Source of the DNA: G965232465 sp965232465
GTDB lineage: Bacteria; Pseudomonadota; Alphaproteobacteria; JAQWUY01
Direction of reading: 5' to 3'
Assembly: GCA_965232465.1 (NCBI GenBank)
Contig: OZ246977.1
Span: 2,480,001 to 2,544,000, forward strand
Length of the DNA stretch: 64,000 nt
Positions within the stretch are counted from its first letter, which is position 1. Each line of letters begins with the position of its first letter. The notes beneath the pieces were generated by a model that saw nothing but the letters and a program-made list of their open reading frames with translations, had not been told where the DNA came from and searched no databases. The translations under genes and the position numbers were made by a program. Shown here one piece after another: positions 63,799 to 64,000 of this stretch.

Positions 63799-64000
63799 TA
63801 AAACTATAAAATCATTTAATACAAGTATTGATTCGCTTAAAATATTTATCTAAAAATCTACTTTAATATAAAAATACTTTTATTATACAGATAGATAATT
63901 CATAAAATTATTTTTCTTGACTTTTCTAATTTTATTATATTATAATATTTTTGTCATAATTTTAACATGATATTATTATATTTTCAGTCTAAGTTGTAAA
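63799..64000. other. AT-rich sequence after the SDR gene
   Basis: No reading frame, repeat or RNA gene can be supported in these 202 bases. Confidence 0.6.

Overview
The window looks like an alphaproteobacterial chromosome, AT-rich with many short G or C runs. Evidence for the group: an alphaproteobacterial-type elongator tRNA-Met, a DUF4167 protein, a secreted SH3-domain protein, the argH–lptM–lysA and ftsE–ftsX clusters, and an xseB–ispA–dxs–tlyA set. Lysine and arginine genes are present, so this is not an extremely reduced endosymbiont. Secreted ankyrin proteins and a large fucosylated-glycan locus suggest contact with a host or other cells. All calls come from reading the sequence; no database search was run.

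Layout. 1-7037: a CRISPR array followed by a type III-A operon (csm5, csm4, csm3, csm2, cas10/csm1 on the minus strand). No cas6, cas1, cas2 or csm6 lies in the window. 7454-9509: four tandem paralogues of small secreted DUF2271 proteins. 9535-21439: mostly housekeeping genes (MFS transporter, tRNA-Met, lysA, lptM, argH, ftsX, ftsE, rsmB, a Bax-inhibitor-1 protein), with a secreted ankyrin protein and two copies of a 230-250 bp MITE. 21493-23646: the most notable locus, a self-contained unit of one 549-residue protein with two HEPN RX4H motifs followed by a five-repeat CRISPR array. The 36-nt repeats and 30-nt spacers have the size and core sequence of Cas13b (type VI-B) arrays. I interpret it as an unusually small Cas13 system with no adaptation or accessory genes.

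23683-42067: an SH3 protein and then a surface-polysaccharide locus: a GDPD/HAD/nucleotidyltransferase cassette, a WavE protein, GT10, GT11 and GT25 glycosyltransferases, a formyltransferase, an acyltransferase and manC. It is broken up by an IS3 element, IS5 and IS3 remnants, a third MITE and a decayed 5' fragment of gmd. manC plus fucosyltransferases point to GDP-mannose and GDP-fucose chemistry, with gmd and fcl needed from elsewhere. 42248-53730: DUF4167, mscS, pgsA, uvrC, an ABC-2 permease, recX, a DegP-like protease, tlyA, a MATE transporter and dxs.

53821-60523: an insertion between dxs and ispA carrying a giant ankyrin gene (37 near-identical 102-bp repeats, with a 2-nt frameshift near its signal peptide), an IS256-family element nested inside a longer inverted-repeat unit, and a small ankyrin paralogue. 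60656-63798: ispA, xseB, a LysE-like transporter with a His/Asp-rich tail, and an SDR oxidoreductase.

The two CRISPR systems are probably both RNA-guided and RNA-targeting. Both arrays have exactly 36-nt repeats and 30-nt spacers, which suggests, without proving, a shared adaptation machinery outside the window.
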